Shown here: piece after piece, positions 11,422 through 21,492 of the stretch | Position numbering within the stretch: position 1 is the first letter of the stretch | Layout: every line of letters begins with the position of its first letter | NCBI GenBank assembly: GCA_010015805.1 | Contig: ML978125.1 | Span: 496,001 to 560,000 of the forward strand | Reading direction: 5' to 3' | Origin: Rhizodiscina lignyota | Lineage: Eukaryota; Ascomycota; Dothideomycetes; Aulographales; Rhizodiscinaceae | DNA: 64,000 nucleotides | Translations under genes and position numbers: made by a program | The notes under the pieces: generated by a model | The model's input: only the letters and a program-made list of their open reading frames with translations | Database searches by the model: none | Told to the model about the DNA's origin: nothing

Positions 11422-13742
11422 ATGGCCCCCATAGTGACGTTAAATACGTCTGATTTTGCGGATCAGGTCCGGAGGGATTTACTTCAACTTCTCGAAGGAG
11501 TTCGTCATATCCTAGGCATTAAATAAACCGATACTCACATCCACGTTAGGTTCGAGGAAAGAAGAATCTTGTAATCCAGAAAGACCTCGCGGGCACCGTC
11601 AGCCTGTGCGTAAAGTTCTCGACGCTGCAAGAGTATGGAGTGGATCGCGTCTTCTTCCTCGAGAACGACAATGTCGACTTCTCGCAGCGCAATGTCGTCT
11701 TCTTGGTTAGGGGAGAGAAAGCGAAGGATGCCGGAATGGTAGCAGGTATGTGTTTGATGTCTTTGTGTATATTCTCAGACCTGTTTGATATCTCCCTTTT
11801 CCTTAATTTGCATGCAATAGGATATCGCAGTAGATCGAGTAGACTTCTTTCCACTCTATCCAATCAGTCTTTATTCTCTATATCAAACACTAGCATGACC
11901 CTATAGCTTTTACTTTTTTTCTAGCCATGGATGAAGTGCCATCAAGTACACGCTAACGCTCCTTCCCATTTGGAGAACAGGTCAAGCGCCTCCGCAGCGA
12001 ATCACCACAAGACCACGAGTTCTCCATATTCTGGGTTCCCAGGCGAACATTAATCGCAAATCAAATTCTCGAGGATGCTGGAGTCCTGGGTGAGGCAAAC
12101 GTCGCCGAGCTGGCGCTACAGTTTGTCCCACTCGGTGATGACTTGTTATCATTGGAATTGGAAGATGCGTTCAGCGACTTGTATCTTGTACGTGCATGAA
12201 TCACAGTGCCACGGTTCGGAAACTAGCCTAACTATATCACAGCGAAGAGACCCAACCCCCATTTTCGCGTCCGCCTCAGCATTGATGAAGATCCAGCAGC
12301 AAATGGGTCTCTTCCCTCGCATCACTGGGAAAGGCGATCACGCAAAGCGCCTTTCCGAATTATTGATCCGTATGCGGTCTGAACTCACAACAGCCGACAG
12401 CGTCTCCAACCGGGGTTCAAGCCTCGGTCTGAACCCGAGTACCAGCATTGAAAGTCTGGTCATCATTGACCGCGAGGTCGATCTGCCATCCGTTCTCCTC
12501 ACACAACTGACCTACGAAGGTCTGATTGATGAGTTCTTCCACATCGAGTCGAATCAAGTGGAGCTGGATACATCGATTACAGGAACTACTGGGCCTGCTG
12601 CGTCTCAGTCCTCGACGTCTCAACAAGGATTGAAAAGGAAGGTCCAGCTCGATGGTAACGACACATTATACGGCACTCTTAGAGACTCAAATTTCGCTGT
12701 CGTCGGACCTCTACTTAACAGAGTAGCTCGCCGACTCCAATCAACCTACGAGTCGCGCAACACCGCTACCAAAACTACAGCCGAACTACGTGAATTCGTC
12801 ACGAAGCTGCCCGGCTACCAAGCAGAGCAAGCAAGCCTAAAACTACATACTAATCTCGCTGAAGAGATCATCAAGCACACCCGCTCGGAAACCTTCAGCC
12901 GTGTCCTCGAAGTCCAGCAGAACATCGCCGCCGGCGCCGACCCTACCACACAGCACGACAACATCAGTGAACTGATCGCGCGAGACGTGCCACTACCGAC
13001 AGTGCTCCGTCTCTTATGTCTCGAGTCGGTCATGAACGGCGGACTGCGCGCTCGCGACCTCGAGAACTTCAAGCGAGATATCTTACATGCTTACGGTCAT
13101 CAACACCTCGTCACTCTTACCTCCCTCGAAAAGCTCGGCTTACTCACCGCGCGCGGCGGCGCCGCTGCTAACCTCGTCGGTTCCCAAGCGGGAAAGCCGG
13201 GTACTCAGACAGACTACCCCCGTGTGCGCCGAACATTGCAGCTCATCTTCGACGATGTGAACGAGTCTGAACCTGACGACATTGCGTACGCATATAGCGG
13301 ATACGCGCCGCTCAGCGTGCGGCTTGTCCAATGCGTGCTGCAGAAGTCATACCTCGCTACTCTTTCAGCTGGAAACCGCGGTGGAGGCGCACAGCAGCTA
13401 GTGGCGATGGCGTCGACAGCAGGGACACAGGGATGGCGGCCATTCGAAGACGCGCTGAAGAGCGTCAGAGGTGTGACTGTGGACGAGACGCAGACGGGAG
13501 AGGAGAAGGCGGTGCGGGCGAGACAGATATTGAGTGGAGCGAGGGAAGGCGGGCAACTAAAGACTGTGGTGATCTTTTTCTTGGGCGGTGTGTGTAGGGC
13601 AGAGATTGCGGCGGTGAGGTGGGTTGGTCGGAGACTGATTGAGGAGGGAAAGAATTTGAGGTTGGTGATATGTACGACGGCCGTAGTAACGGGAGACAGG
13701 GTCGTCGGTGCAGCGATTGAGGATAACAGCTTCTCGAGGTGA
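11422..13742 (+). CDS. VPS33: Vacuolar protein sorting protein VPS33 (Sec1/Munc18 family)
   Basis: SM-family subunit of the HOPS/CORVET tethering complexes that binds SNAREs during fusion at the vacuole and endosome. Exons 11422-11499, 11550-11745, 11976-12187 and 12243-13742 give 661 aa. N-terminal landmarks are DLLQLLEG, KKNLVIQKDLAGTVSL, VFFLENDNVDF and VFLVRGEKAKDAGMVAEQ. The long last exon contains the SM core: SLVIIDREVDLPSVLLTQLT, YEGLIDEFF and VGPLLNRVARRLQ. The C-terminal block reads TVVIFFLGGVCRAEIAAVR. Intron 1 has the uncommon donor GTTCGT, and the sequence GTTCG occurs at both intron ends. Intron 2 is long (230 nt); its acceptor was chosen as GGAG at 11972-11975 because this restores MVAEQVKRL in frame. 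The first two introns are therefore less certain than the rest. Confidence 0.92.
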
Positions 13743-14052
13743 CGAGTATTCATATTCGTCGTCCTAATAATGCGACGTCGTTAGTATCAATACCATTCTG
13801 TTTTTGTATATCTTTGAATTGTTTAAGGCGAATAAGTTTCAGAAGCCCATTTTCTAACCAGCGACGACAAAGCATTTGTCGATACTAAGCCATCATCTTC
13901 CGGCTCTTCCTATCTTTGAAGTTTTCTTGGGTCGAAAATATCTCATCATTGTAGCGCGTGGAATGGAGTTGGATAGGTAGAGAATAATCTTGCACAACTC
14001 ACCTTCTGCCGCGTTATATTCTTCTGTTGTTTAATACGCCATAGCAGTTAGC
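13743..14052. other. Intergenic, convergent 3' ends
   Basis: 310 bases between the VPS33 stop and the stop of the rhodanese gene. AT-rich and probably 3' UTR sequence of both genes. No other feature seen. Confidence 0.5.
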
Positions 14053-14806
14053 TTACACAGCTGCTCCTGTCTCCATTTCTTCGCCTCGCTCCTTTTCGAT
14101 TGTAGAGGCAGCACCCGCATCACCTTCGGCTGCTAAGTCGGTTGCATCCACACTTGTTTCAATTGTCCGCTTGGTGGCATCGTTTCCCGGCGCGGACTGC
14201 TGCCAATGGCTCGGGTTGTATCCATGCACGAATCGAGTATACGCATCACCGCCAGCCATCCATCCTTTAATGCCGCCTTCAAGGACAAAGACATGGGGTT
14301 CTGGTTGGGATCCTGGGACTTGTGGTCCATCATCAGCAGCGCGTTGAGCGACATATTGGGTGAACCAGCCGGCGCATCGAGTGGCACGACCACCGGATGA
14401 ACCTGGAAGAGAATTATGTTAGCTTCATGATGATTAATTACAATAGGATATTCTAGTAGCTCCACGAACTCAGACGGGCTAATTGATAAGTCGAAGCTGG
14501 AAGCTCAATCGGAAATCTCATACCGCAGTAGAACAACACTCTCGTGATGACGTTGACGCCATCACCTTTGCATAATCTGTACAATGTTCCCATGTTCATA
14601 TAGAAGGATTGAGCGGGAATATTGAGGGAACCTCGGACAGTGCCACCCTCATAGTCATTTCGTCGCAAATCAATCAGGAGCATGCCAGCTTCGAGGACGT
14701 CTCCAAGTGTCTGAAAGAGGCGCAACAGGTTCTCTTTCTTGAATATAGGTGCTGTCTCTGTAGGCTCCGGGAAGGCCGCGTACCAGGGCTGCCCTTCTGA
14801 TGCCAT
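14053..14806 (-). CDS. Rhodanese-domain, Cdc25/arsenate-reductase-like protein
   Basis: A single rhodanese-fold protein of 210 aa encoded by exons 14806-14524 and 14402-14053. Residues 35-60 contain the rhodanese start (VLEAGMLLIDLRRNDYEGGT) and RGSLNIPAQS follows. The active-site loop straddles the intron: VLFYCGSSGGRATRCAGWF, with Cys94 and Arg100 in a C-x5-R arrangement. That loop is typical of Cdc25-type phosphatases and Acr2/Ych1-type arsenate reductases rather than sulfurtransferases. HVFVLEGGIKGWMAGG is the usual rhodanese end. The C terminus adds a Ser/Ala/Glu-rich tail. The start at 14806 is the first in-frame ATG. Substrate is unknown; phosphatase or arsenate reductase activity is inference from the loop. 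Confidence 0.82.
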
Positions 14807-15440
14807 TTTGAGTATATGCACAATTTGTCGTTTGCAATTGGAAATTCTCTTCGTGGAGCCGTTCTGATGAGATGAAGTTAATCTTACGCTAGTCCATTTA
14901 GAGCATTATTACGATGCTTGGCGCCAAGCTTTGTCTCTACTTTCTATCGAAATCGCAATTTGCAAGTCCAAAAACTCACTCCCCTTCGAGCATAGGCAAG
15001 AACGCCTATGAAACGATTAAATTTATGCTTACAGGTCTGTATAGGTATGTAATTTCTCGTATTGATGTCGATTTCTTATTCTTTATCGTACAGAGGCTGC
15101 CATGCTATCACAAAGTGAATCTACCGGAGATCTGTCCCGGGCTACAGCGAGTATGTGATACCCTCCGTTGTCCTCAGACATGGTATCAACCGATCAACGC
15201 TCAGTATTGAGAAGCCATCAATGCTACATGAAATCCAATATGTAACTCAAGGAGAATATGTCGAAGAGTCTTCCACTCCATTTATCACGCATTCTGCAAG
15301 ACAGTGCAGTTTACAGCGAGACCTTTTCGTGCCTACGCCATTGCCGATATCAGTATTGGAAGGAGTTGTTCAATCTTCCAGTTTCATATCCCTGAAAGTA
15401 GTCTACAACATAACCTGCCCAAGGGCCTCCGGGAGAAGTA
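14807..15440. other. Intergenic region upstream of the rhodanese gene
   Basis: AT-rich 634-base stretch containing the rhodanese promoter. No coding region with usable splice signals or known domain was seen. The minisatellite of the orphan gene starts just beyond its right edge. Confidence 0.5.
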
Positions 15441-16058
15441 TCAGGCCTTCCGATGTACTGGATATTCCATGGTTGACCTTGCGGATGACCTGCTAGATGA
15501 ACTTGCGGATGGACTGATGGATGAACTTGCGGAAGGCCTGCTGGATGAACTTGCGGAAGGCCTCCTGGGCTTGCGGGATGACTCAAATCCGAAGACAGGG
15601 TCTCCAGCTCTAGCCTGTGCCACAAGCTGTTGCGAACGGAAGGAGCGGTGAACGTCATTACATCTTTCATATTTCCGGGTATTCTGATTCCAGGCTTTGT
15701 TCGGGTAGAGTCTTCCAAGCTTGTCCACATAAGCAGACCCGAGCGGAGCACCGTTACGGTCGAACCACTGCAACGACAGAACAGTGTCTTGCTCCGGGGT
15801 AGTTACTGATTGGTGTGGCTTGCCTTTAAGTTTGACGGACTTTACGTTTCGGTTCTGTCAGAATTAATCAGTTCCCGTTAAGTCGACATCTGCGCCTCTG
15901 CATACAATGTGCTTCATATCCACCTTTCTCTTCTCAAGTATTTCTTTCCATGTATCGGGAAGATTGTTGTAAGTCTCTCGACTTTCCTCCAAGATGTCGA
16001 CAGAGGAGACGGTCGAGCTGTCGGAGCTATAGCCGAGAGAGGAACGGCGACTATCCAT
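15441..16058 (-). CDS. Hypothetical orphan protein with repeat-encoded tail
   Basis: Not recognised. Two exons, 16058-15906 and 15854-15441, joined by a 51-nt intron (GTATGC...CTGACAG, phase 0), give 188 aa. The first exon is Ser-rich then helical (MDSRRSSLGYSSDSS..., TWKEILEKRKVDMKHI). The second has a compact middle part (SLQWFDRNGAPLGSAYVDKL, then LYPNKAWNQNTRKYE). It ends in a Ser/Arg-rich tail made by a 24-bp tandem repeat (SASSSSRPSASSSISPSASS). A further basic exon may lie upstream, since an open frame with a short hydrophobic stretch continues to about 16246 in another phase. Support is splice phase and codon openness only, so this may be a species-restricted gene or a non-coding artefact. 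Confidence 0.4.
15472..15577. repeat. 24-bp minisatellite, about 4 copies
   Basis: Three near-perfect 24-base units at 15484-15507, 15508-15531 and 15532-15555 are flanked by partial copies on both sides. The most constant part is GATGAACTTGCGGA. The unit length is a multiple of three, so each copy adds eight codons to any frame that reads through it. On the minus strand it forms the Ser-rich tail of the orphan protein. Confidence 0.9.
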
Positions 16059-16669
16059 TGCAATACTTTCAGGACAACCTCAGTCTTCGGAACTTCTCGA
16101 TTATCTTCCTTCCTATGAAGCGAGTAATAAATAATCACGCAGAAAGCCATCGCAGCGCACGTCAAGTGCAATTTATATGCGTCAGTTGCACTCGCTCGCT
16201 GCCTTGCGCCATGGAGAAAGGTTGTACAGAGAGATGATTCCTCCACGAGTTCTCGTAGCAGACTTCCATTTCATTCTGTATGACAGGGTTTGGGCGAGTA
16301 ATAGTCGAATTCATACTTTCAAACCGTTAGTCTGTCATGGTAGCAGGTCAGAACCCAAGTCCCACAGCTTACGCCGTCGTCATATGTGTGACGAGCGGTA
16401 ACTCAGTGCTTCTAATTTGAGAGACCTGTCTCTGATAGCTCATAACCGGCCAAACCAGCACATGGCTATTCTTTCGCAAAAAGTCTTGGGGCGCGTAAGG
16501 TCTCGTGTGACATCAGGCTCGCTCGCCGCACCAGCAAACATTCTGGCCGCTTCATAGGTACAACATCACGGGGTTTATTTAAGATCGCGAATATTTCAAC
16601 TCTTTCCGTAATTTGCAGTCATACAAACTTCCTTCCGCCACTCACGAACCTTTACGACTCCATTTGACG
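16059..16669. other. Intergenic between orphan and kinase
   Basis: 611 bases holding the divergent upstream regions of the orphan gene and the kinase. Weak reading frames are present; none has a start codon plus domain evidence. Confidence 0.45.
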
Positions 16670-17968
16670 ATGACGACCTCTCGCGAGCGCTCCCCGATCA
16701 GGTCCCCTCCAACTGTGGAGTTCCCTGTTGTATCGAGCCCCCTGTTCATGGAGGAAGAGGAGTATCCATGGTACGACCCAGATACGTGGTATCCAGTTCA
16801 TATAGGCGCGGTGTTTAAGAGCAGATATCAGGTACTAGTAAAGCTGGGATATGGATCAGCATCAACAGCTTGGCTTTGTCGCGACTTGGAGGGCCATTGC
16901 TACATGACATTGAAAGTGTTTGAGCAGAAGAGCGCTCAGGCGGCAACGGAAAAGGCTGTCTATGCGCACTTGGAGACAGTGCGTAGTCACCATCCTGGGC
17001 AACAATACGTTCGGAAACTAAAGGACTCGTTCGAGCTGCCCTGGAAAGAAGGCATGAACCAATGCCTTGTCTTTGACGCGCTTGCGGCCAACGTCAAAGA
17101 CGTGCGAGAAAGAACTACCAACAATCGACTACCGAAGAGCTTTACTATCGGTGTCATATACGCCGTCCTCCAGGCTCTAGATTTTCTGCACACCAGAGCA
17201 CACGTCATACATACCGACCTCACGGATGGAAATGTCATGCTCTCGACGCCGGAGGAGTCGTACTTTGATGCCATTGTTGAGGAAGAATGGAGCGACCCGA
17301 TGCCGCGTAAACTGGAAGGTGATCGCGTCGTCTACCACCACAGAGCAGTCGACATACCATCCAACCCGGGACCGCCAATTCTGTGCGATTTCGGACAGGC
17401 AATTGTGGGGAGTGGAGAGCACAGGCGAATTGCCTTGCCAGACTTATATCGGTCACCAGAGATGGTATTGGGCATTCCCTGGAAAGAGAAGATCGACATT
17501 TGGGCTGTTGGATGCATGGTAAGGCTCCGTGGGTAGTATGATGGACATGCCTCGGCTAACAGTACGTAGTTCTGGGACTTGTTCGAAGGGAAACACTTGT
17601 TCATACACATGCGAGGTGCATTGGATGAAGAGGGATTCGGCGAAAATGACGGGGACCATCTGGCCAGAATCATTGCACTGCTGGGCGTCCCACCGGGGGG
17701 TCTTCTTGATCGCGCAGTGGTACCGGACAGGTATTTCGACAATGATCCCGATGGTAATTTCTGGTTCTGCGGCGACATTCCGCACGTATCTCTCGAGGGC
17801 GAGGAAGATGTGCTCCAGGGTGAAGAGAAAGCAAGCTTCTTGCGCTTTATCAGTCGATGTCTCCAGTGGCGACCAGAAGACAGAAGCTCTGCAGCAGAGC
17901 TGGTGCGCGACCCATTGATCGCTATGGTGTTTGGGAAACCGACGAGCGAGGCGAAGGCGGAGCACTAA
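16670..17968 (+). CDS. SRPK-like serine/threonine protein kinase
   Basis: Fungal SR-protein-kinase-like enzyme, 415 aa, exons 16670-17518 and 17570-17968. The N-terminal YPWYDPDTWYPVHIGAVF is the usual SRPK-type lead-in, followed by the glycine loop KLGYGSAST and the ATP-anchoring Lys82 in MTLKVF. The catalytic loop is HTDLTDGNVML, with Asp183. It has HTD instead of HRD, as in SRPKs, and Thr where most kinases have the catalytic-loop lysine. The metal loop is CDFGQA (Asp240), then LYRSPEMVLG and KIDIWAVGCMFWDLFEG across the intron. The usual SRPK spacer insert is short. Such single-domain SRPK-like genes are numerous in ascomycetes. Likely active, but the missing lysine makes activity a question. 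ATG 16670 is the first in frame. Confidence 0.87.
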
Positions 17969-18929
17969 AACAGGTTTCTTAAGAACAATTGGCAGCGACC
18001 TCTACATCGATCCAAGCAGTGTCGGCAATCCAATCTTTGGAGAATCAATGCATTGTTGGCGTTCGCCCCTCCGTCGATGTAGTTGAGTGGATTCTTCTAT
18101 GTTGCGGCGAAGTCTAGAGAGGGTTTACATACATTGCAAAGTAGATTGATACCTGATTCTACTCATCCACGGCGGCAAACAACGGAAGGGATTTTATATT
18201 GATGAAGAATTCCAAGAACATGTTCATTCAATAAGGACTCCTGGATCGTTAAACGAACCAGAAATACGTATTTGAGAGATAGATGCAACGATTTTCTTCC
18301 CCTATGCTCACCACCATGGCACCACCATCCCCTGCCGGGGTGGCGATGGCAACGGCGACGGCGACAGGCAACGTACCTAGACCGCTGTAGGAGCCGCAGC
18401 TCACAGCCCCCTAAAATTAGGCAGGTGGCGGCTGGCGCCCTGCAGCGGGGAGATCAATCCAGGGGCCAAACCAATGGGCGAACCGCCATTGTGGTTGGAG
18501 AGAGGACACGTTTGTGACGTCCTTGGCTGGTCAGATTTCAAAGCCGCAAACCCTCACGCGATTGAAACTTCCGGCTTATTTGAAGACAACCTACCCACTT
18601 TGTTTCTTTTGATTACCTTCACTGTAAATATACCACACCAACACTGCGGGGAAAGAACGCGCGCGACATCAGACTTTGTAATGGTCACCCCAAATTACTG
18701 ATCCAGAATCCATCCATTCGCCATTCCCTCTTTCAATCTCCGCACCGGCCGCAACGGTGTGTCAATAATCGTCGAGTGGCCTCTTTGAGACGCGAAACGT
18801 TTCCATACAAACATAAGGGTAAGGTTTGTTTCCACGTTTCTTTGTACTCTCAGCAATTCCATTATCCACCTTTGCCACCGATAGGGACAATCGGCGCTGA
18901 CATTTGGTCCCAGTAAACTGTGCACCACA
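17969..18929. other. Intergenic region and ERO1 promoter
   Basis: 961 bases with no convincing gene. A GC-rich GGCGACGGCGACGG-type stretch lies around 18340-18370. A CRE-like TGACGTCC is present at 18515-18522. Confidence 0.5.
18515..18522. promoter_or_regulatory. CRE/UPRE-like bZIP motif upstream of ERO1
   Basis: GTGACGTCC occurs about 410 bases before the ERO1 start. The core TGACGTC is the type of site bound by ATF/CREB and XBP1/Hac1-like bZIP proteins, and ERO1 is a known unfolded-protein-response target in fungi. A single 7-base match can arise by chance. Confidence 0.25.
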
Positions 18930-20908
18930 ATGCGCAAAGCAGAGAGACTTTTCTATCTCGCGGTCTTCGCGCTGCTAGGCTCAGCCCATGCAGAGTCAAG
19001 TGATAGCGCTCCTACCGCTTCAAAGAACAATGGACCAAATGTCTGCGCCGTAAGTTCTTCGTGTCCTCCCGAGCTGTCCATTCGCTATGTGCCTAACCGA
19101 ACATTTGCGCAGTATGAACCTGGCGCTATCGTCTCCGATGCATGTGCTTCTTATTCGACCCTCGACGACCTGAATGCCGATCTCCGACCTTATATCGATT
19201 CCCTCACCCAAAAGACCGACTTCTTCTCATACTACCGTCTCAACCTCTACAACAAGAAATGTCCGTTCTGGTCGGACGATAATGATATGTGCGGAAACAT
19301 TGCATGTGCTGTGAACACATTAGAGAATGAGGAGGATATACCTCTTGTATGGCGAGCGAAGGAGCTTGGCAAGCTGCAAGGGCCAAAGGCGCAACATCCG
19401 GGCAGGAAAATTCAGGCGGAGCGTCCATCAAAACCATTACAGGGAGAATTAGGCGCAGATGTGGGTGAAAGCTGCGTGGTAGAGTACGATGACGAGTGTG
19501 ACGAGAGAGACTACTGCGTTCCAGAGGATGAGAGCGCATCTGCAAAGGGCGATTATGTGAGCCTCGTGGATAATCCGGAGCGGTACACAGGTTATATGGG
19601 TGTTAGTGCACAACAGGTTTGGGAAGCAATTTACCGCGAGAACTGCTTCTCCACCCCACAGGATCCATTCTCAGACACCGCATCTGAGGCAGCAAAGCAA
19701 GGCTCTTTCGGCCCATCTTCGCCGTCTGGCTTTAGCAATCCACAGCAGCTCCACGCCGCACAGGATCTACGAGGTGTCATCAAGCAACACGGATTGCAGC
19801 AGGGCATGCAACAAGCTATCGCAAGGGGCACGCCTACTCGACCTCTGGACGATGGACTTGAATTTGAGGACTCTTGCATGGAGAAGCGCGTATTTTACCG
19901 CGTAGTAAGCGGTATGCATACATCTATCTCCGCCCACATTTGCAACGAGTACCTCAATCGCACCACTGGAGAATGGGTTCCGAATCTCCAATGCTACGTC
20001 AACCGCCTGCATACCCATCCCGAGCGCATCTCGAATTTGTACTTCAACTACGCGCTTTTGCTTCGCGCCGCTGGAAAGCTGCGAGATCTTGTCCCAAAGT
20101 ACACATTTTGCTCAGCAGATCCGAAGCAGGATGCGTATACCAAAGAGCTCGTTGTTCGCCTGGCGCAAGCAATACCCCCAGGGTCCGAGATTTTCGATGA
20201 AAGCGTCATGTTCAACGGCAATGGCGCACTTGGCCTGAAGGAGGATTTCCGTAATCGCTTCCGAAACATCAGCCGTATCATGGATTGCGTCGGATGTGAC
20301 AAGTGCAGGCTATGGGGTAAACTCCAGACAGCTGGCTACGGTACAGCGCTGAAGATCTTGTTTGAATTCGATGAGAAGAACCCATCCAACAACCCGCCGC
20401 TCAGGAGGCATGAGCTTGTCGCCTTGGTTAATACGCTGGGTCGTGTTAGCAACTCTCTCAACGCCGTCAAGAACTTCAGAGACATACTTGCGGAGCAGGA
20501 GCATGCGAAAACTGTCTCTAGAAAGGAGAACAGCAAGCATGGTACGAGCCAAGCAAAGAATATCCCATCTTCCAACGACTCTGACGAGGCGGAAGTAGAT
20601 GACATTGAAGAGAACGACGGCCCGCCAAGGAGAAGGCCTGGCAAACCGGCCGAGACTGTGACGGAGATTTTCTGGGAGGAATTCGATCTCGTCTGGAGAA
20701 CATTCAAATATGTCCTTAGAAGCTGGGTTGAAATGCCCGTTAAACTGTAAGTCACTGATTCTAATAGTGGAGATATGTGTGCTAACAGTGTTGGAACAGC
20801 TGGAGGATTTTAATCATCGAACTGAGCAGGCTATGGGAATACTGGTTGGGCTTGCCGGTCAAGCCAAGGAGCTGGAAGATACACATCCCACAGCTAGACG
20901 AATTGTAG
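18930..20908 (+). CDS. ERO1: Endoplasmic reticulum oxidoreductin 1
   Basis: FAD-dependent thiol oxidase that reoxidises protein disulfide isomerase in the ER. Exons 18930-19049, 19113-20746 and 20800-20908 give 620 aa. A signal peptide is clear (FYLAVFALLGSAHA). The shuttle region has YNKKCPFWSDDNDMCGNIAC; the active-site block is MDCVGCDKCRLWGKLQ with Cys432, Cys435 and Cys438. FAD-fold segments include PERYTGYMG and GVSAQQVWEAIY. The last exon supplies the basic C-terminal anchor (LSRLWEYWLGLP), usual in fungal Ero1. Intron 1 (63 nt) contains no stop and is a multiple of three. It was removed because it has GTAAGT, CTAAC and GCAG signals and because the joined product matches the family spacing. 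Retention would add 21 residues including an NRT glycosylation site. Confidence 0.94.
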
Positions 20909-21492
20909 AAATGACGTATGGAACATTTGGAGATGGCTTGCAAGATTTGCGGTGCATTTTGGCGTTGAGAGGCTACATGGGTGGAGCATCTTGCATATCT
21001 CGGCGCAGTTTTGGAGATTTATAGGCTCTCCTCAGAGTCCGACTAGAGTTGACCAATACAATACCCTCTAGCCTATTTGACATAGACCAATCCTCAGTCC
21101 ACTTTCATAAGTCCATTATCACCAATTTTAAGGAAGCTCGTGTGAAATCCAGGGGCGTAAAGGGGCAGACGGCGGACTCCGGACTCGACGCCAAGACTTC
21201 CGCTCCGCACACCACTGAGCTCGAGCCTCAGGCCTGAGGTTTGACTCAAGCGTGAAGAGTCAGATGCCGTGGAACATTTAATTTGACCACTTCGCAGGCA
21301 CATCCAATCGCTCTTTATCCATTTACTTGAAGCCCGTAAGCTTTCTGCAAATTTGCGCAACCACTGGCAAATCACCAGTGACACATTTTCAAAATTCATG
21401 TCCCACGGTGGACAGACACCACGATTCTGCGACGAGCGCTTTTTCTGCGCATTCAAGCTCCTAGAGCTCTCAAATACAAACAGTTTCACAAG
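20909..21492. other. Intergenic, ERO1 3' end and VAS1 5' leader
   Basis: No separate gene. The last part (21382-21492) is open in the VAS1 frame after an in-frame TGA at 21379-21381 and lacks an ATG; it encodes a basic, acid-poor peptide described separately. Confidence 0.5.
21421..21492 (+). other. Candidate non-AUG-initiated mitochondrial leader of VAS1
   Basis: The 24 codons from ACG at 21421 to the first VAS1 ATG are open and in frame. They read (T/M)ILRRALFLRI then QAPRALKYKQFHK: at least four Arg and three Lys, no Asp or Glu. This is the composition of a mitochondrial presequence. ACG (21421) and CTG (21427) both have A at -3. Near-cognate initiation for mitochondrial isoforms is established for yeast ALA1 (ACG) and GRS1 (UUG). 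No ATG lies between the upstream stop (21379) and 21493. Translation of this leader is inference. Confidence 0.45.

Noticed and set aside
15914-16246. Minus-strand frame with a membrane-like helix next to the orphan gene
   Set aside because: No ATG start and no splice pair that joins it in phase to the orphan exons with good signals; kept only as a possible upstream exon.
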